From S015-6 sp964384945 (lineage in GTDB: Bacteria; Desulfobacterota; DSWW01), in assembly GCA_964384945.1 (NCBI GenBank), contig CAYLMK010000001.1, positions 248,001-312,000 of the forward strand: a DNA stretch of 64,000 nt, written 5' to 3'. How positions within the stretch are numbered: position 1 is the stretch's first letter; the number at the start of each line of letters is the position of its first letter. A program made the position numbers and the translations under genes. This document shows, piece by piece, positions 26,011 through 35,163 of this stretch. The notes beneath the pieces are model-generated. The model was given only the letters and a program-made list of their open reading frames with translations, had not been told where the DNA came from and searched no databases.

Positions 26011-27240
26011 ATGGAGCCCCCACAAGATCAGCCACACCCGACGCCCCCACCATTCCAGCTTGCGCCCAGGGAAAGAAGCGGGATCCTCGCCTCGCTCCTG
26101 CTGGCCGTGTTCACGGTCATGCTCGGCGTGGGAATCATCGCCCCCCTCCTTCCCGCGTATGCCCGTTCCCTCGGCGCCAACGGGATCGTTCTCGGCCTCA
26201 TCTTCTCCATCTTTTCCTTCTTCCGAACCTTTTTCACACCCGTGACCGGCATCCTATCAGACCGGTGGGGAAGAAAACACTTCATGTCCGCGGGCATGCT
26301 CGCCTATTTCATCCTATCGCTGGCCTATGTTCAGGCCCACACCACCCCGGTCCTCCTGACCGTACGGGCCCTCCACGGACTGGCCGCGGCCTTTATCGTT
26401 CCTGTGGCCAACGCCTACGTGGCCGATCTGTCCCCGCCGCAGCAGGAGGGCAGATACATGGGCCTCTTTCTGGCCAGTTTCCTCGCCGGCTTCGCCCTCG
26501 GTCCGGGTCTCGGGGGCGTCCTGCACGACAGGCTCGGAATGGCCTCTTGTTTTGTGACCCTCGGCCTGCTCGCTCTCCTGGCCCTTTCGCTCCTGCTCGT
26601 CTTCGTACCGAACCTTCCGACGGGCCTTCAGCGTCGAGGAAAAGCGAGGCAGGGATGGAAATGGGGCGAGCTGCTCAAGTCCCACATCATCTTGACGCTC
26701 CTTGTCTTCACCTTCGTGAGCAGCATCGGCCGGGGATCGATCGTTTCGTTCGTCCCTCTCCTGGCCCAGGAGAAGCTCGGGATGTCGGCCACGCTGCTCG
26801 GCATCGTGCTCAGCACGAACCTCTCGCTCGCCGCTGCGCTTCTCCTGCCGTTCGGGATTCTCGCCGACCGGGCAGACAGAAAACGGATCCTCCTCGCCGG
26901 AACGTTCCTGTCGGGCCTGATGTTCCTCGCGCTCCCCCACGCAACGGGCCTCTGGAGCCTCCTGTTCGTCAACATCGTTCTGGGAATTGCAACCGCTCTG
27001 GCCTTTCCCGCCGCACAGGCCATCGCCGTCACCCTGGCCCGGGGCAAAGGGATGGGCGCCGTCATCGCAATGCTTCAGGCGGCCACGGGGGCCGGGTTCG
27101 CCACAGGTCCGCTGGTCTCCGGGATGATTTACAAGAGCTACGGCATCGAGTGGGTCTTCCATGCCTGCTCCGGCTTTCTGCTCCTCGCATCTGTTTACGG
27201 GTTGTTCTTCCTGCACGTCCCGTCGAAATCGGTCCGTTGA
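26011..27240 (+). CDS. MFS transporter
   Basis: Twelve-helix major facilitator carrier, 409 residues. GRKHFMSAGMLAYF after LSDRWGRK is the loop 2-3 signature of the family, and FGILADRADRKRILLAG is the matching half in the second bundle. GYLYDPHILG-like substrate motifs are not present, and the sequence gives no reliable hint of cargo; drug or metabolite efflux by proton antiport is most common for this layout (motif GFALGPGLGGVL in helix 5 is antiporter-like). It is flanked by unrelated genes. Confidence 0.9.
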   Translation: MEPPQDQPHPTPPPFQLAPRERSGILASLLLAVFTVMLGVGIIAPLLPAYARSLGANGIVLGLIFSIFSFFRTFFTPVTGILSDRWGRKHFMSAGMLAYFILSLAYVQAHTTPVLLTVRALHGLAAAFIVPVANAYVADLSPPQQEGRYMGLFLASFLAGFALGPGLGGVLHDRLGMASCFVTLGLLALLALSLLLVFVPNLPTGLQRRGKARQGWKWGELLKSHIILTLLVFTFVSSIGRGSIVSFVPLLAQEKLGMSATLLGIVLSTNLSLAAALLLPFGILADRADRKRILLAGTFLSGLMFLALPHATGLWSLLFVNIVLGIATALAFPAAQAIAVTLARGKGMGAVIAMLQAATGAGFATGPLVSGMIYKSYGIEWVFHACSGFLLLASVYGLFFLHVPSKSVR

Positions 27241-27293
27241 TCGAGCAAACGGGAACCTCTTCCCCTCGAGATCCAAGCCCCGCCGCTGTCGGT

Positions 27294-27322
27294 TTGCACC
27301 CGGTGGGCAACCGTGCTAAGTT
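27294..27322 (+). promoter_or_regulatory. hflKC promoter
   Basis: TTGCAC (27294-27299), 17-base spacer, TAAGTT (27317-27322), about 30 bases ahead of the hflK ATG. Confidence 0.5.
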
Positions 27323-27355
27323 CTGGACCAGATCTTCTCGTTGAGGAGGAAAGCC

Positions 27356-28396
27356 ATGAGCTGGGACAACCGACAAGGGCCGTGGGGCAAGGATCAGCGC
27401 CCGCCGGAGATCGATGAACTCCTGCAGAAGGTTCAGGACAGAGTTCGCAGCCTCTTCGGTGGAAAACGTTTCCCCGCCGTCGGCCTTGTCGTGATCCTCG
27501 GGGTGCTTCTCTGGCTGGCCACCGGAATCTACCAGGTCAACCAGGACCAGGTGGGCGTCGTGCAGAGGTTCGGGAAGTACGCCCGCACCGAGGGGCCCGG
27601 GCTGCAGTGGAAGTTTCCTTCCGGGATCGAGAAGGTAACCAAGGTGGCTGTCCAGCGCATCTACCAGGAGGAGTTCGGGCTGCGGACCCTCCGGGCCGGC
27701 ATCCGCACCGAGTACGCACCGGAACGACAGTACGAACGCGAATCGCTGATGCTCACCGGGGACCTGAACTGCGTGCTCGTCCCGTGGGTGGTCCGCTATC
27801 GTATCGGCGACCCGTACAAGTTTCTTTTCAAAATACGGGACGTTCAGGAGACCTTGCGGGCATTGGCCGAGGCCACGATGAGGACGGTCGTGGGCGACTA
27901 CAGCCTGGACGAGGTCCTGAACAAGAGAGAGGTGATTGCCGATCTCGCCCAGAAGGCGCTGCAGGATGCCCTGGAGAGCGCCGAAAGCGGCCTGTTCATC
28001 ACGACCATCGAACTCGGCAAGACCAACGTTCCCGAGCCGGTTCAGCCTTCCTTCAACGAGGTCAATGCGGCGATTCAGGAGAAGGAAAAGCTCATCTACC
28101 AGGCTCAGGGCGCCTACAACAAGGTAATTCCCGAGGCGCGGGGCAAGGCGGAAAAGGTGATCCAGGAGGCGGAGGGATACTCGGTGAACCGCGTCAAACA
28201 GGCGGAGGGGAACGTGGCCCGCTTCCTCGCCTTGTACGAAGAATACAAGAAGGCGGAAGAGATCACCTTGCGAAGGCTCTATCTCGAAGGGATGGAGGAG
28301 ATGCTTCCCCGGCTGGGCAGGAAATACGTGATCGACGAGAAGCAGAAAGGGGTTCTTCCCTTGCTCAACCTGGGAGAACGGGAGGAGAAGCCATGA
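27356..28396 (+). CDS. hflK: HflK, SPFH-domain modulator of FtsH
   Basis: 346 residues. A Gly/Asp/Arg-rich N-terminus (MSWDNRQGPWGKDQRPPEID) precedes one membrane span (VGLVVILGVLLWLATGIY, about residues 40-58). The SPFH/band 7 domain starts at QVNQDQVGVVQRFGKY, and a Glu/Ala-rich coiled coil (IQEKEKLIYQAQGAYNKVI) follows. With HflC it forms a large periplasmic cage around the FtsH protease. The ATG at 27356 follows GAGGAGGA; a TTG at 27341 in frame is unlikely. Its stop overlaps hflC as ATGA. Confidence 0.95.
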   Translation: MSWDNRQGPWGKDQRPPEIDELLQKVQDRVRSLFGGKRFPAVGLVVILGVLLWLATGIYQVNQDQVGVVQRFGKYARTEGPGLQWKFPSGIEKVTKVAVQRIYQEEFGLRTLRAGIRTEYAPERQYERESLMLTGDLNCVLVPWVVRYRIGDPYKFLFKIRDVQETLRALAEATMRTVVGDYSLDEVLNKREVIADLAQKALQDALESAESGLFITTIELGKTNVPEPVQPSFNEVNAAIQEKEKLIYQAQGAYNKVIPEARGKAEKVIQEAEGYSVNRVKQAEGNVARFLALYEEYKKAEEITLRRLYLEGMEEMLPRLGRKYVIDEKQKGVLPLLNLGEREEKP

Positions 28397-29325
28397 AACT
28401 GACGCTCCCGATCGGGATTCTGATCCTGCTTTTCGTCGTCCTTGCGGGCAGGGTTTACTACATCGTAAATGAAACCGAGCAGGTGGTCATCACCCAGTTC
28501 GGCGCCCCGGTGGGCACGGTGATCACCGATGCGGGCCTGCACTTCAAGTGGCCGTGGAGAAATGCCAACTTCTTCGCGAAGAACATCCTGGATTGGGACG
28601 GGGATCCCAGCCAGATACCGACCTTGGACAAGACCTTCATCTGGGTGGATGTCTTCGCGCGCTGGATGATCATGGACGCGCGCCGCTTCTTCGAGAAGGT
28701 GAACAACGAAGTGGCTGCGCACGCGCAGCTCGACAGCATCCTCAATGCGGCCACCCGGAACATCGTCCAGTCACACCCGCTGATCGAGATGGTCCGGAAC
28801 ACCAACCGAAAGATGGAGGTCCTGACCTCGCCGATCGAGGGAAGGGCCGATCCCGTGGACAAGGGGGTTGGCATAGGCCGTGAACAGTTGATGGATATGG
28901 TCAAGGAGCGGGCGGGGCCGAAGCTCGAGGAACTCGGCATCCGGCTGGTCGATTTCCGCGTCAAAAGAATCAATTACATCCAGGAAGTTCAGGAGAGGGT
29001 CTTCGAAAGGATGATTGCGGAGCGGAAGCAGATCGCGGAGAAATACCGATCCGAGGGACTCGGGGAAAAGCAGAAGATCGAGGGACGCATGGAACGGGAG
29101 CTCAAGACGATCCAGGCGGAGGCGTACCGGGCGAGCGAGGAGATCAAGGGGAGGGCGGACGCCTCGGCGGCCGGAATCTACGCGCAGGCTTACGGCCAGG
29201 ACCCGGAGTTCTACTCCCTGGTGAAGACCCTGGATCTGTACAAGAAGCTCCCGGAGAAACAGATCGATCTGATCCTCAGTACGGAGAGCGACTTCTTCAA
29301 ATACATGAAAGGGGTTCATCCCTGA
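28393..29325 (+). CDS. hflC: HflC, SPFH-domain modulator of FtsH
   Basis: 310 residues, one N-terminal membrane anchor (LPIGILILLFVVLAGRVYYI) and an SPFH domain beginning NETEQVVITQFGAPVG. LDKTFIWVDVFARWMI, QLDSILNAATRNIV and GIRLVDFRVKRINYIQEVQE are characteristic, followed by a charged helical region. Partner of HflK in the FtsH-associated complex. Start ATG overlaps the hflK stop by 4 bases, with GGAGGAGAAG upstream. Confidence 0.95.
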   Translation: MKLTLPIGILILLFVVLAGRVYYIVNETEQVVITQFGAPVGTVITDAGLHFKWPWRNANFFAKNILDWDGDPSQIPTLDKTFIWVDVFARWMIMDARRFFEKVNNEVAAHAQLDSILNAATRNIVQSHPLIEMVRNTNRKMEVLTSPIEGRADPVDKGVGIGREQLMDMVKERAGPKLEELGIRLVDFRVKRINYIQEVQERVFERMIAERKQIAEKYRSEGLGEKQKIEGRMERELKTIQAEAYRASEEIKGRADASAAGIYAQAYGQDPEFYSLVKTLDLYKKLPEKQIDLILSTESDFFKYMKGVHP

Positions 29326-29392
29326 CATTCTCCGCAGATCGGCTTTTCCGCCCTTGCCGTATGCGGACCCGAGGCAGAGGAAGGATTCATCC

Positions 29393-30433
29393 ATGGCACG
29401 AAGGAAGAAGGACCCGGGGAAAACCCTGGTGTTCAGAATCACACCCGAGGGAAGGCCGAGGGTCTGGAGGACCGTGGAGCTGACCCAGAAGCAGACCCTT
29501 CAGCACCTTCACACGGTCCTGCAGAAGGCCTTCGAGATCAAGGGCAAACATCTGTACGCCTTTTACCTGAGCGGCAAGGAGTGGGACACCGAAACGGAAT
29601 ACGGGGGGCCCTCGGCGGGATGCGCCCGAAAGGCGAACAAGGCGGAGCTGGGAAAACTGCCGCTGGAGAAAGGACGATCCTTCCTGTACGTGTGCGACTT
29701 CGAGAAGGAGGTTCGCTTCACCGTCGAGTGGAAAGAGGAGCGGGAGGCCGACCCCAAGCTCTCCTATCCTCTCGTCCTCGAGGCGGAAGGAGAATTGCCG
29801 CCCCCGAAGATCCCCGTGCTGGACTCGCTTCCCCCCCCGATGAAGGCCCTGGTTCAGAAACTCAGGCTGGCCCTGGTCAACTGGGTTCCGACCCGCACCA
29901 AGCCTCGAGGGCCGAAAGACATCCAGACGGCCCTCGACCTCGTTGCCGCCATTCGAAAGCAGCTGGAGGCGGGAGGACGGGAGGCCTGGTGTCTGCTGGA
30001 GGAGGGTACGGATTTCCTTCTCGTCGACTGGCTCCTTTCCCTGCCCGCGGACCTGGGGAAAAGGAACATGACCGAACAGGCCTTCGATATCTGCGAAACC
30101 TTCGCCCCCTTTGCGAACGCGATCTATTTCCGGTGCGAGAAGGCCCTGCTGCTGGCGCATTTGGGCAAGCGGGAAAAGACGCTGCAGCAGATCCGAGCGA
30201 ATCTCACCGAGCGACCGGAAGACCCCCGGGTCCTGGCGAAATCGGCCGAGGCGTTCTGGAGGCTCGAAGAAGTCGGCCACGCCGAGAGGCTGTTCCGCAA
30301 GGCCATGGACCTCGCGGCGGAAGACATCAACGAAAGGGAGAGAATCCTGGAAAAGCTCCTGGCCATGCTCCAGCAACACGAGCGCAGCGAAGAGGCCATG
30401 GAGTTGGTCCAGTCGGAGATGGATCGCGGCTGA
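29393..30433 (+). CDS. pRiA4b ORF-3-like domain protein with C-terminal TPR-like helices
   Basis: 346 residues. The N-terminal part (FRITPEGRPRVWRTVEL, QTLQHLHTVLQKAFEI, HLYAFYLSGKEWD) is the pRiA4b ORF-3-like fold, a widespread domain of unknown function also found beside transposons. After about residue 160 the protein is helical, and the last 130 residues (AFDICETFAPFANAIYF to SEEAMELVQSEMD) resemble tetratricopeptide-type helical pairs. No signal peptide. It follows hflC by 67 bases on the same strand and may be co-transcribed. Function unknown; no transposase is nearby. Confidence 0.78.
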   Translation: MARRKKDPGKTLVFRITPEGRPRVWRTVELTQKQTLQHLHTVLQKAFEIKGKHLYAFYLSGKEWDTETEYGGPSAGCARKANKAELGKLPLEKGRSFLYVCDFEKEVRFTVEWKEEREADPKLSYPLVLEAEGELPPPKIPVLDSLPPPMKALVQKLRLALVNWVPTRTKPRGPKDIQTALDLVAAIRKQLEAGGREAWCLLEEGTDFLLVDWLLSLPADLGKRNMTEQAFDICETFAPFANAIYFRCEKALLLAHLGKREKTLQQIRANLTERPEDPRVLAKSAEAFWRLEEVGHAERLFRKAMDLAAEDINERERILEKLLAMLQQHERSEEAMELVQSEMDRG

Positions 30434-30755
30434 CGGGGCACGAACCGGAAGCCGTGCGGCCTCGCGCGAGAATCGCGCCGTTCGGTTTCGCCGAGGAATT
30501 CCGCGACCGTTTCCCGTCCCGGCGGAGCCCCCGTGACGGAGGCGCCGGCCCCGTCACCCCCTCTGGAGGGCCCTGCCGACCGGATGCGCCGATTCCACGG
30601 CGCCCCTGCGCAGAGACCTCGCCGCCGGATCTGCGCGCAGCGGGGCAGGGTGCGAGGATTCCTCACGGACCCGTCTTTGCGTCGGGATCGTCCGGTCGGC
30701 ATCGTGCGGGTGCCGGGTTGCCTTCCCGTTCCCGGAGGTCGACGAAGAGGCGCCC
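30434..30755. other. GC-rich intergenic region with one inverted repeat
   Basis: 322 bases with no supportable gene. GTGACGG (30533-30539) and CCGTCAC (30551-30557) could pair around an 11-base loop. No promoter with good consensus was seen for the Omp85-type gene downstream. Confidence 0.5.
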
Positions 30756-32447
30756 ATGACAGGCCGGAGGAAAACCCTCCTGCACTCCCTTCCGTTCCTC
30801 CTTCTCCTTGCCGCCGGCCCGGCCCGGGCGTCGGGCGAGGCGCGGGAGTGCGCTTCCTGCGACCGGATCGCGGAGGAGAGTCCGGATGCCGGGATACGGG
30901 AGATCCGCATCCTCCATGAAGATATCTTCGGCCCCGAGAGCGGTCTGCCCGGCTGGTTCCCCTGGACGGCCTTGAACCGGATTCACATCCGGACCGCGGA
31001 ACGGTTGATCCGTCGGGAGTTGCTGTTCAAGGAGGGCGACCCACTGAGGCCGGACCTCATACGAGAGGCGCTCCGGAACCTGCGGGAGCGCGACTACTTC
31101 CGGGACGAGCGCATCGAGTGCGTTCTTCTCGAACCGGGCCGTGTCCGCGTCGATGTACACCTCAGGGAAAACTGGTCCCTCGTCCCCGTCTTCCAGATCC
31201 AGGGGGTGGACACCGAGTACGCGGTCACCCTGGGACTCACAGAGCAGAACCTTCTCGGCAGGGGAAAGAGCCTTTCTCTGTGGGGGCGCAAGGGCGCGGA
31301 GGCGAGAAATACGGTCATCGAAGATTCCTGGGGCGGCCAGTACATCGACCCTCATATCCTGGGCTCCTGGTACCGCTGTGCCTTCACGGCTCAGGACCTG
31401 GAAACCGGGGAGTTCCTGCAGGCAATCGCGGAACGCCCTTACTACTCGCTGGAGACCCCGTGGGCGGCGGGCGCGTTCGGCAGCCATTTCAGGCGCCAGA
31501 GGCGCCTGATCCGGAACGGCGTGGTCGCCGCCCTGTTCGAGGAACAGGACAACCTCGCCGCGGCCGATTTCAGTTTCGCCCTCGAGCGAGGTCCGCCGGC
31601 GGTCCACCGACTCGGGCCCTTTTATCGATTCGAGCGCCGGGAGATCAGAGACTACCGGGCCGTGACGGCCGAGGGGGAGGAAATCGAGCCCCCCCCGGAC
31701 CAGACGACAAGCTCGCCCGGAATCGCCTATCGCAGGCTCGGGATCGGTTACATCGTGGAAGAGAGGATCTCGCGATTCGACCGCCGCGAGGATTTCAACA
31801 TGGCCAACGACCTGAACGTGGCCCTGGCATTCTCGGCCGGGGCGTTCGGCGCGGACCGGGACGAATGGCTCTTTTCCCTCTCCGACGAACAGGGCTTTGC
31901 CTTCCGCAGGGGCCATTTCCTGCTGCTCAACGCCTCCGCGCAAGGGGCCTGGGACGGAGACCGGGTCCGAAACGCTCTGTACTCCGTTCGTTACGATCAT
32001 TACCTGCGGGACACCTTCCTCGACCGTGGGCCCCTTTTGCACACGCTCCATTGGCTGGGTTCGTTCGATTACGGCGTCCACCTCGAGCCGGATCGCCTGC
32101 TCGGGCTCGGGTATCCCAACGGCCTGCGGGGCTACAGCCGGGACGCCTTCACCGGAGACAGACAGGTTCTGTTCAGCCTGGAAGACCGGATCTTCCTCGC
32201 CGAGCGCCTCCTGCGCCTCGTTGCCCTCGGGTTCCTCGTCTTTTTCGACGCTGGCTTTGTCTGGGACCCGGAACAGTCGATGGACCTGGCGGATCTCCGC
32301 TCCGCCGTCGGGACCGGCCTGCGTGTCGCACTTCCGGCCGTGGCCGGCGCAAGCGTGCTGCAGATCACCTGGGGGATCCCGGTCGGCTCGGGCGCCGATC
32401 CCATCGAGGATTCGGTATTCACGGTCGCCACGTCCGCAGGGTTCTGA
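30756..32447 (+). CDS. Omp85-family outer membrane protein with a single POTRA-like region
   Basis: 563 residues. A signal peptide (LLHSLPFLLLLAAGPARAS) is followed by one POTRA-like stretch (about residues 60-125: RTAERLIRRELLFKEGDPL, LIREALRNLRERDYF, VDVHLRENWSLVPVF). The rest is beta-barrel. The loop-6 hallmark LRGYSRDAFTGDR lies near residue 455, and the chain ends in Phe as outer membrane barrels do. BamA has five POTRA domains and TamA three, so this is neither. It may be a translocator or membrane-remodelling Omp85 of unknown cargo. It stands alone in its transcription direction with no obvious partner. Confidence 0.8.
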   Translation: MTGRRKTLLHSLPFLLLLAAGPARASGEARECASCDRIAEESPDAGIREIRILHEDIFGPESGLPGWFPWTALNRIHIRTAERLIRRELLFKEGDPLRPDLIREALRNLRERDYFRDERIECVLLEPGRVRVDVHLRENWSLVPVFQIQGVDTEYAVTLGLTEQNLLGRGKSLSLWGRKGAEARNTVIEDSWGGQYIDPHILGSWYRCAFTAQDLETGEFLQAIAERPYYSLETPWAAGAFGSHFRRQRRLIRNGVVAALFEEQDNLAAADFSFALERGPPAVHRLGPFYRFERREIRDYRAVTAEGEEIEPPPDQTTSSPGIAYRRLGIGYIVEERISRFDRREDFNMANDLNVALAFSAGAFGADRDEWLFSLSDEQGFAFRRGHFLLLNASAQGAWDGDRVRNALYSVRYDHYLRDTFLDRGPLLHTLHWLGSFDYGVHLEPDRLLGLGYPNGLRGYSRDAFTGDRQVLFSLEDRIFLAERLLRLVALGFLVFFDAGFVWDPEQSMDLADLRSAVGTGLRVALPAVAGASVLQITWGIPVGSGADPIEDSVFTVATSAGF

Positions 32448-32582
32448 CGGGCCGGCACCCGCGGACTCCCCTCGCGGGATCGTTTCCAAGGATGGCATGG
32501 GAGCGTTCGATATGGGTAGGGGGTGTAAGGCGTGCGATTCTCCTCCACCCCCCTGCTCCGCGGGCTTCTTGCCGACGACCGC

Positions 32583-33812
32583 CTACGACAGTGTCTCCAG
32601 ATAGGCCTGAATCCGCGTCAGCGTGGGGGCCTCCGCACACTGGCGGGAATCGTTCATGTCCGCCTCGATGACGAGACCGGGCACGCCCGTCTGCCGGGCC
32701 ACCTCGTCCCGGATGACGTACTGGCCAAGAGAATAGGGCTTGCAGCTCCGGTCCGAATGCATGAGGAATCCGTTGGCCCGGTACTTCTCGATCATCCCCT
32801 TCAGGAGCCGCACACGCTCGCCGAAGTCGGTGTTGATGTAAGGGACGAGATAGGCCTTGGCGATCTCCCGGAAGACCGCCCTCGAGTCCATCGAGGCCTC
32901 CACCGGGTAAATCCTGGCGCACCAGGAATCGGCATAGGTCGCGGCCACGAGGCACGCCTTCCACTCCGCCAGCCTTTCGCTCAGGCCCCTCAGGTTGAAC
33001 CAGATCGGCAGGTTGTCCCAGAGCAGCCTGTGGCGTTCCTCCGGAACGGCGCCGACCCGATCGGCTACGCGTTCTTCCAACTCCTTCTTGAGCAACCGGT
33101 AGTAGTCGGAGCACTCCCGGGTCCCCCGAAGCGTCACGATGGGCGCGATGTGCACGAAGGCATCGAAACAGCTCATCGGAGCGGGCACGGAGGTGCACGT
33201 CTCCAGGATCTCTTTCCAAAGCCGGGTGGTCTCCACGGTCTGGAAAAGCACCTCCAAAAAGCGGTCCGGATCAAACTTCCTTCCGGTCGCGGACTCGAGA
33301 AAGCGTACGTAATCCTCCATTTGGTCCGCCACGTAGTCCACGATATGCCCTTCCAGGCCCCTGTGCAGGAAGGGCATATCCATCATGAACACGGGAACCC
33401 GGAAAAAACGACTCACGACCTCGTACCACTTCAGGACGGTCGTGCAGATGTTGTTGCAGGCCACCATGAAGTCCGGCCTCGGAAGCCCCAGGACGGGGCT
33501 CTTGCCCGTGAGAATCGATCCGATGTCGGTGCGGGCATACGAGCACAGGTCCATGGAATAGCCCTTGTCTTCCGACGCCTGCTGCAGTTCCACCGCCATC
33601 TTCGAGGCCCCGCACATGGCCGCGTGATTCTCCGGATAGATCGGAATCACGTCCATGGCGTGCAGGAACTCCACCGGCGCCCCGCTGGTCACCCAGGCCA
33701 CCTTCCTGCCTCGGTTCTCCGCATCCTTGGCGGACAGGTAGTAGGCCGTCATCAGCTCGCGCATCTTCGCGAAGGACTTGAGCCTTCCGTCTCCCCGGAT
33801 CCTGCCTTCCAT
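32583..33812 (-). CDS. 2-hydroxyacyl-CoA dehydratase / benzoyl-CoA reductase-type subunit (BcrB/HgdA-like)
   Basis: 409 residues of the HgdA/HgdB, BcrB/BcrC superfamily, which hold 4Fe-4S clusters and use activated electrons to dehydrate 2-hydroxyacyl-CoA or reduce aromatic rings. VTSGAPVEFLHAMDVIPIYPE is the typical start. Candidate cluster cysteines lie in MCGASKMAVEL, LCSYARTDIGS and ACNNICTTVLKWYE. C-terminal GFLMHSDRSCKPYSLGQ and GLVIEADMND complete the family pattern. It follows the second subunit by 37 bases. ATG at 33812 with GGAGGAAG upstream. No activator ATPase gene is near. Substrate not decidable by eye. Confidence 0.87.
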   Translation of the reverse strand: MEGRIRGDGRLKSFAKMRELMTAYYLSAKDAENRGRKVAWVTSGAPVEFLHAMDVIPIYPENHAAMCGASKMAVELQQASEDKGYSMDLCSYARTDIGSILTGKSPVLGLPRPDFMVACNNICTTVLKWYEVVSRFFRVPVFMMDMPFLHRGLEGHIVDYVADQMEDYVRFLESATGRKFDPDRFLEVLFQTVETTRLWKEILETCTSVPAPMSCFDAFVHIAPIVTLRGTRECSDYYRLLKKELEERVADRVGAVPEERHRLLWDNLPIWFNLRGLSERLAEWKACLVAATYADSWCARIYPVEASMDSRAVFREIAKAYLVPYINTDFGERVRLLKGMIEKYRANGFLMHSDRSCKPYSLGQYVIRDEVARQTGVPGLVIEADMNDSRQCAEAPTLTRIQAYLETLS

Positions 33813-33849
33813 GATGTCTTCCTCCGCCCCCCCTCGTCCTCTGCAGGCG

Positions 33850-35043
33850 TCAGTCCCCTTTGCCGCCGCCCGAGGCGCCTTTCTCTCTCCGCTTCTCTTT
33901 CAGTGTCTCGACGAAGGCCTCGATCCGCGTCCGAACCGAGCCCGGGCCCGTCATGCCCATTTCCGTCTCGAGGAACAGGGACGGAAAGCCCCCTGTCTCG
34001 AGATCCTCCCTGAGATGAGGAGCGTCGAAGAACTCCGGTTCGCAGAATTTGGTGGCCAGGATCATAATCCCCTCTGCCCGCCTCTTCCGGGCTCGACGGA
34101 TCAGGGCGGCGGCTCGACCCGGCGGCGAGGGGTAGAGAGTGGAGCAGGGCGGGTACCGGAGATAGGCTTCGGCGAGGGCATCGCGGCACACCCGACCTTC
34201 CGGGATCTCGATCGAATAGTAGAGCGAACCCAGTCCCAGATCATCCCCCACAACCCACACCCCCAGTTCGTCGAGCGCGGTGAAAACGACAGCGGGCCTC
34301 GCCATGATTCCGGTCAGGAACACCCGAACGGGGCCCTCGCCTTCCGGGGGCACGGCCGCATCCCCGGAGGCTCCCCGGCCCTGGAGCAGCGCCCGTGCGA
34401 GAAGAGAATGCTCTTCCCTGGGAAGAAACGAAGAGGCGAGGACGACCTCGGTCATCCGCCGGGCGGAAAGGAAACCCGGATCCCGGGCTCTCTCTTCGTC
34501 CAGCCTTCGCATGAGCCTGCGATTTTCATTGTAAATCCGAATCGTCCTCGCGAGGCTTGCATCGTCCAGGGCGACCCCTGAGAAGCCCTCCAGATCCGCC
34601 TCGAGACGAGCCAGTTCCCTCCGGAGATACCGCCGGGCCGCCGGGCCGGATGCGCGCTTCGGGAAGGTTATCTCGAAGCAACGCTTCTCCATGGTCGCCT
34701 TCCAGACTTCGGAAAGATTCTGGAAGGCATCGCACGTCGAGGGGAACAGGAATCCGTCGCAGAGAGAAACCGCCCCGTTGAGCCCCAGTTCGAGCGAAGT
34801 GCGAACCACCGAGCAGGCAAAGCTCTGTAGCTTCGCATCCGCCAGCCGGACCGGGATCTCTGCGCCCCAGAGGCCCACAGGGAGCATCCCGGCGGCATGG
34901 ACCCACTCCTCGGGCGCAAAGGGGGGCATGCAGGCCAGGCATCCCAGGACCTTGGCTCCGAAGCGCTCCTTCCAGCGTGCGATCGCTTTGAGCGGGCTCC
35001 GAACGGTCTCCTCGATCTCCTGCAGCGCCTCAACCCGGTTCAT
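33850..35043 (-). CDS. 2-hydroxyacyl-CoA dehydratase / benzoyl-CoA reductase-type subunit (BcrC/HgdB-like)
   Basis: 397 residues of the same superfamily (PF06050). GCLACMPPFAPEEWVHAAGMLPVGLWG is the N-terminal signature; DAKLQSFACSVVRTSLELGL and LCDGFLFPSTCDAFQNL carry the expected cysteines. VFLTGIMARPAVVFTALDELG and DDLGLGSLYY form the second half, and GIMILATKFCEPEFFDAPHL plus SLFLETEMGM the end. First gene of the pair, so both subunits are probably made together. The divergent neighbour is a long-chain acyl-CoA synthetase, hinting at an acyl-CoA or aromatic/dicarboxylic acid route. Confidence 0.87.
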   Translation of the reverse strand: MNRVEALQEIEETVRSPLKAIARWKERFGAKVLGCLACMPPFAPEEWVHAAGMLPVGLWGAEIPVRLADAKLQSFACSVVRTSLELGLNGAVSLCDGFLFPSTCDAFQNLSEVWKATMEKRCFEITFPKRASGPAARRYLRRELARLEADLEGFSGVALDDASLARTIRIYNENRRLMRRLDEERARDPGFLSARRMTEVVLASSFLPREEHSLLARALLQGRGASGDAAVPPEGEGPVRVFLTGIMARPAVVFTALDELGVWVVGDDLGLGSLYYSIEIPEGRVCRDALAEAYLRYPPCSTLYPSPPGRAAALIRRARKRRAEGIMILATKFCEPEFFDAPHLREDLETGGFPSLFLETEMGMTGPGSVRTRIEAFVETLKEKRREKGASGGGKGD

Positions 35044-35069
35044 CTCGTCTCCCGCGGCATCGACCCGAA

Positions 35070-35098
35070 TTGACTTGAGCGGATGGGAATCCTAGAAT
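35070..35098 (+). promoter_or_regulatory. Promoter of the acyl-CoA synthetase gene
   Basis: TTGACT (35070-35075), 17-base spacer, TAGAAT (35093-35098). Its position makes the ATG at 35083 impossible as a start from this promoter and supports the ATG at 35164. Confidence 0.6.
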
Positions 35099-35163
35099 GG
35101 CGGCGTTTGGGAGCCGGAAAACCCGTTTTCCTATCCGGTGTTTCGACCCGTTGGTCGCAAGCG

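Noticed and set aside
26011..27240. Assigning the MFS carrier to a specific drug or sugar.
   Set aside because: Only general family motifs are visible, and the neighbours give no clue.
29393..30433. The pRiA4b-domain gene as part of a mobile element.
   Set aside because: No transposase, terminal repeats or target duplication is nearby, and the domain is common on chromosomes.
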